A program made the position numbers and the translations under genes. Below are positions 6,699 through 8,029 of a stretch of 8,029 bases of DNA, one piece after another. Position 1 is the stretch's first letter. Each line of letters starts with the position of its first letter. The notes below the pieces were generated by a model, which had not been told where the DNA came from, ran no database searches, and saw only the letters and a program-made list of their open reading frames with translations. This DNA comes from an uncultured Oscillibacter sp. (GTDB lineage: Bacteria > Bacillota > Clostridia > Oscillospirales > Oscillospiraceae): positions 1 through 8,029 of the forward strand of contig CAJUOD010000083.1 of NCBI GenBank assembly GCA_910587875.1. Direction: 5' to 3'.

Positions 6699-7558
6699 CC
6701 TTTTACGCCGCCGGAGGCGAGGCCGCTGACCAGGTTCTTCTCAATGCACATGAACAGGATGACCACGGGGATGATGGCAAAGATGGAGGCGGCGAACAGG
6801 TACTGCCACTCAATCATATTGTACCCGTTAAAGGTGTTAATACCCACCGTCAGGGGCTTGTAGGTGTCCGTGGAGATAAGGCACAGAGCCACGGTGTACT
6901 CGTTCCAGGCATTGATGAAGATGAAAATCAGGGTCGTGACAATACCCGGGGCCGCCACAGGGAGCAGCACCTTCATCATGGACTGGACCCGGGTGCAGCC
7001 GTCGATGGTGGCGGCCTGCTCCATCTCCGCGGAGATGCCCATGAAGGTGCCCCGGAGCAGCCAGATGGTAAAGGCCTGGTTGAAGGCGGCGTTGATGAAG
7101 ATGAGCCCTAGGATGTTGTCCGTCAGGCCCAGGCGCTGCATGACCTGGTAGATGCCGATGAGCAGCACCACCGGGGCAAACATCTGGGAGACGATGACGA
7201 AGCCCAGGAAAGCCGTCTGGCCCTTGAACTTCATGCGGGCCAGGGCGTAGGCCGCCGGAATGCCGCAGAGCATGGCGATGATGGTGGACCCTCCGGCGAT
7301 GAGCACGGAGTTCAGCATGTACTTGGCCATGGGGGCCCGGCTCCAGATATCGATGAAGTTGGACCACAGGGGCACGACGGGCAGGATGGTGCCGCCGGAG
7401 AAGATCTCCACCCGGTTTTTCAGGGCGGTGCACAGCATGGCAAAGTAGGGGTACAGGGTGATGACGCACACGTCCAGGACGACGAAGTAGAGCAGGACGC
7501 GCAGGATCGTCTTCTTCACGGAGACGGGCTTTTTCACGGTATTGGCGGGCTGACTCAT
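6695..7558 (-). CDS. Sugar ABC transporter permease, MalG type (CUT1)
   Basis: This 287-residue integral membrane protein should be one half of the importer pore. After a basic N-terminus there are about six hydrophobic segments, near residues 18-40, 80-104, 116-138, 146-167, 203-224 and 255-275. The cytoplasmic EAA coupling loop is at about 178-204 (EMEQAATIDGCTRVQ, then KVLLPVAAPG) and would contact the ATPase. The C-terminus ends SGLASGGVKG, the usual MalG-like closing, where the family often has GLT.GAVKG. Its ATG overlaps the stop of the upstream permease by 4 nt (ATGA), with AAAGGAG 10 nt upstream. Substrate is not readable from a permease; the nagBA neighbours suggest GlcNAc or its oligomers. 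The stop codon is inside repeat copy B. Confidence 0.95.
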   Translation of the reverse strand: MSQPANTVKKPVSVKKTILRVLLYFVVLDVCVITLYPYFAMLCTALKNRVEIFSGGTILPVVPLWSNFIDIWSRAPMAKYMLNSVLIAGGSTIIAMLCGIPAAYALARMKFKGQTAFLGFVIVSQMFAPVVLLIGIYQVMQRLGLTDNILGLIFINAAFNQAFTIWLLRGTFMGISAEMEQAATIDGCTRVQSMMKVLLPVAAPGIVTTLIFIFINAWNEYTVALCLISTDTYKPLTVGINTFNGYNMIEWQYLFAASIFAIIPVVILFMCIEKNLVSGLASGGVKG

Positions 7559-8029
7559 AGATCGTCATCTCCTTTCCGCAGGGTGTAGATCATGTAGACG
7601 CTGGCGCAGACCAGCAGGATGACGAAGCCGATGACCGAGACGGCGGAGGCCTCGCCCTGCTTGCCGTTGTAGAAGGCCAGCTTGTAGAGGTAGGTGACCA
7701 GGGTGTCCGTGTGGTTGGCCGGGTCGCCCTTGGTCATGGTCCAGATGATGGGGAAGGAGTTGAAGACGTAGATGATGTTCAGCACCGTGGCCACCGTCAG
7801 GGAGGACTTCACCAGAGGCAGGGTGATGCTGAAGAGCTTCTGGAAGTACCCGGCCCCGTCCACGGTGGCGGCCTCGTAGTAGGAGGTGTCGATGCTCTGG
7901 AGTCCGGAGAGGACGCAGAAGGTGACGAAGGGAATGGTGACGAAGATGCCGCAGGCGATCTCCCAGGCGAAGTAGGCTCCCGGGGTGGGCGTCCAGTTCA
8001 ACGGGGCGCTGATGAGGCCGACCTTCATC
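7555..8029 (-). CDS. Sugar ABC transporter permease, MalF type (CUT1), 5' end cut by window
   Basis: The frame runs off the right edge. The visible C-terminal 157 residues carry hydrophobic segments and the EAA coupling loop (YYEAATVDGAGYFQKLFSI, then LPLVKSS) at fragment residues 50-75. The last membrane segment (SVIGFVILLVCASVYMIYTL) is followed by a charged tail RKGDDDL. CUT1 MalF-type permeases are about 290-310 residues, so near half the protein, with the first membrane segments, lies beyond 8029. The Met encoded at 8028 is internal, not a start. It is translationally coupled to the MalG-type gene by an ATGA overlap. A solute-binding protein gene would be expected further upstream, off the window. 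Confidence 0.93.
   Translation of the reverse strand, partial: MKVGLISAPLNWTPTPGAYFAWEIACGIFVTIPFVTFCVLSGLQSIDTSYYEAATVDGAGYFQKLFSITLPLVKSSLTVATVLNIIYVFNSFPIIWTMTKGDPANHTDTLVTYLYKLAFYNGKQGEASAVSVIGFVILLVCASVYMIYTLRKGDDDL

Noticed and set aside
5876..7111. Long plus-strand open frame across nagB, repeat B and the MalG-type permease
   Set aside because: It is an antisense shadow of two certain genes and crosses the repeat; the composition is atypical of a protein.
8026..8028. ATG at 8028 as the start of the MalF-type permease
   Set aside because: The EAA loop would then fall about 50 residues from the N-terminus; the family has it near residue 180-210, so the gene is cut by the window edge.

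Overview
The window reads as chromosomal DNA from a GC-rich Clostridia-type bacterium, most likely an Oscillospiraceae-like gut anaerobe (Flavonifractor/Lawsonibacter relatives). This is inferred from strong G/C preference at third codon positions, AGGAGG ribosome binding sites, Firmicute-type NagA/NagB and a sugar ABC cassette. No rRNA or marker gene is present to fix the taxon.

Layout, left to right. (1) The 3' part of ychF (+), cut by the window edge, ends in a perfect hairpin terminator. (2) An ECF sigma factor gene (+) starts at a TTG and overlaps by 59 nt the next gene, a single-pass membrane protein that is probably its anti-sigma factor or sensor. A candidate ECF-type promoter precedes the pair. 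(3) A hairpin at 2624-2649 separates this unit from a convergent small membrane-anchored rhodanese gene (-), which has its own sigma-A-like promoter. (4) The remaining 4.8 kb, all on the minus strand, is an amino-sugar uptake and catabolism locus. In transcription order it has a MalF-type permease (5' end off the window), a MalG-type permease, nagB, nagA and a MsmK/UgpC-type ABC ATPase, then a strong U-tract terminator.

How the genes work together. The two permeases and the ATPase would form a CUT1-type sugar importer. NagA (GlcNAc-6-P deacetylase) and NagB (GlcN-6-P deaminase) would convert imported N-acetylglucosamine to fructose-6-P, acetate and ammonia. ABC import delivers unphosphorylated sugar, so a GlcNAc kinase is needed. 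None is visible here, nor is a solute-binding protein or regulator; these may lie beyond position 8029 or elsewhere.

The least expected signal is a pair of about 85-91 bp direct repeats (3194-3278 and 6608-6698). Each ends in an 11-13 bp-arm palindrome, and in each the TGA stop codon of the upstream gene lies inside the repeat edge. They bracket the nagB-nagA-ATPase block exactly. Other points of interest are a Lys-rich insertion in the ATPase before Walker A, a structured leader upstream of it, and the overlapping sigma/anti-sigma pair without a recognisable zinc finger. I found no CRISPR array, tRNA, rRNA or transposase.
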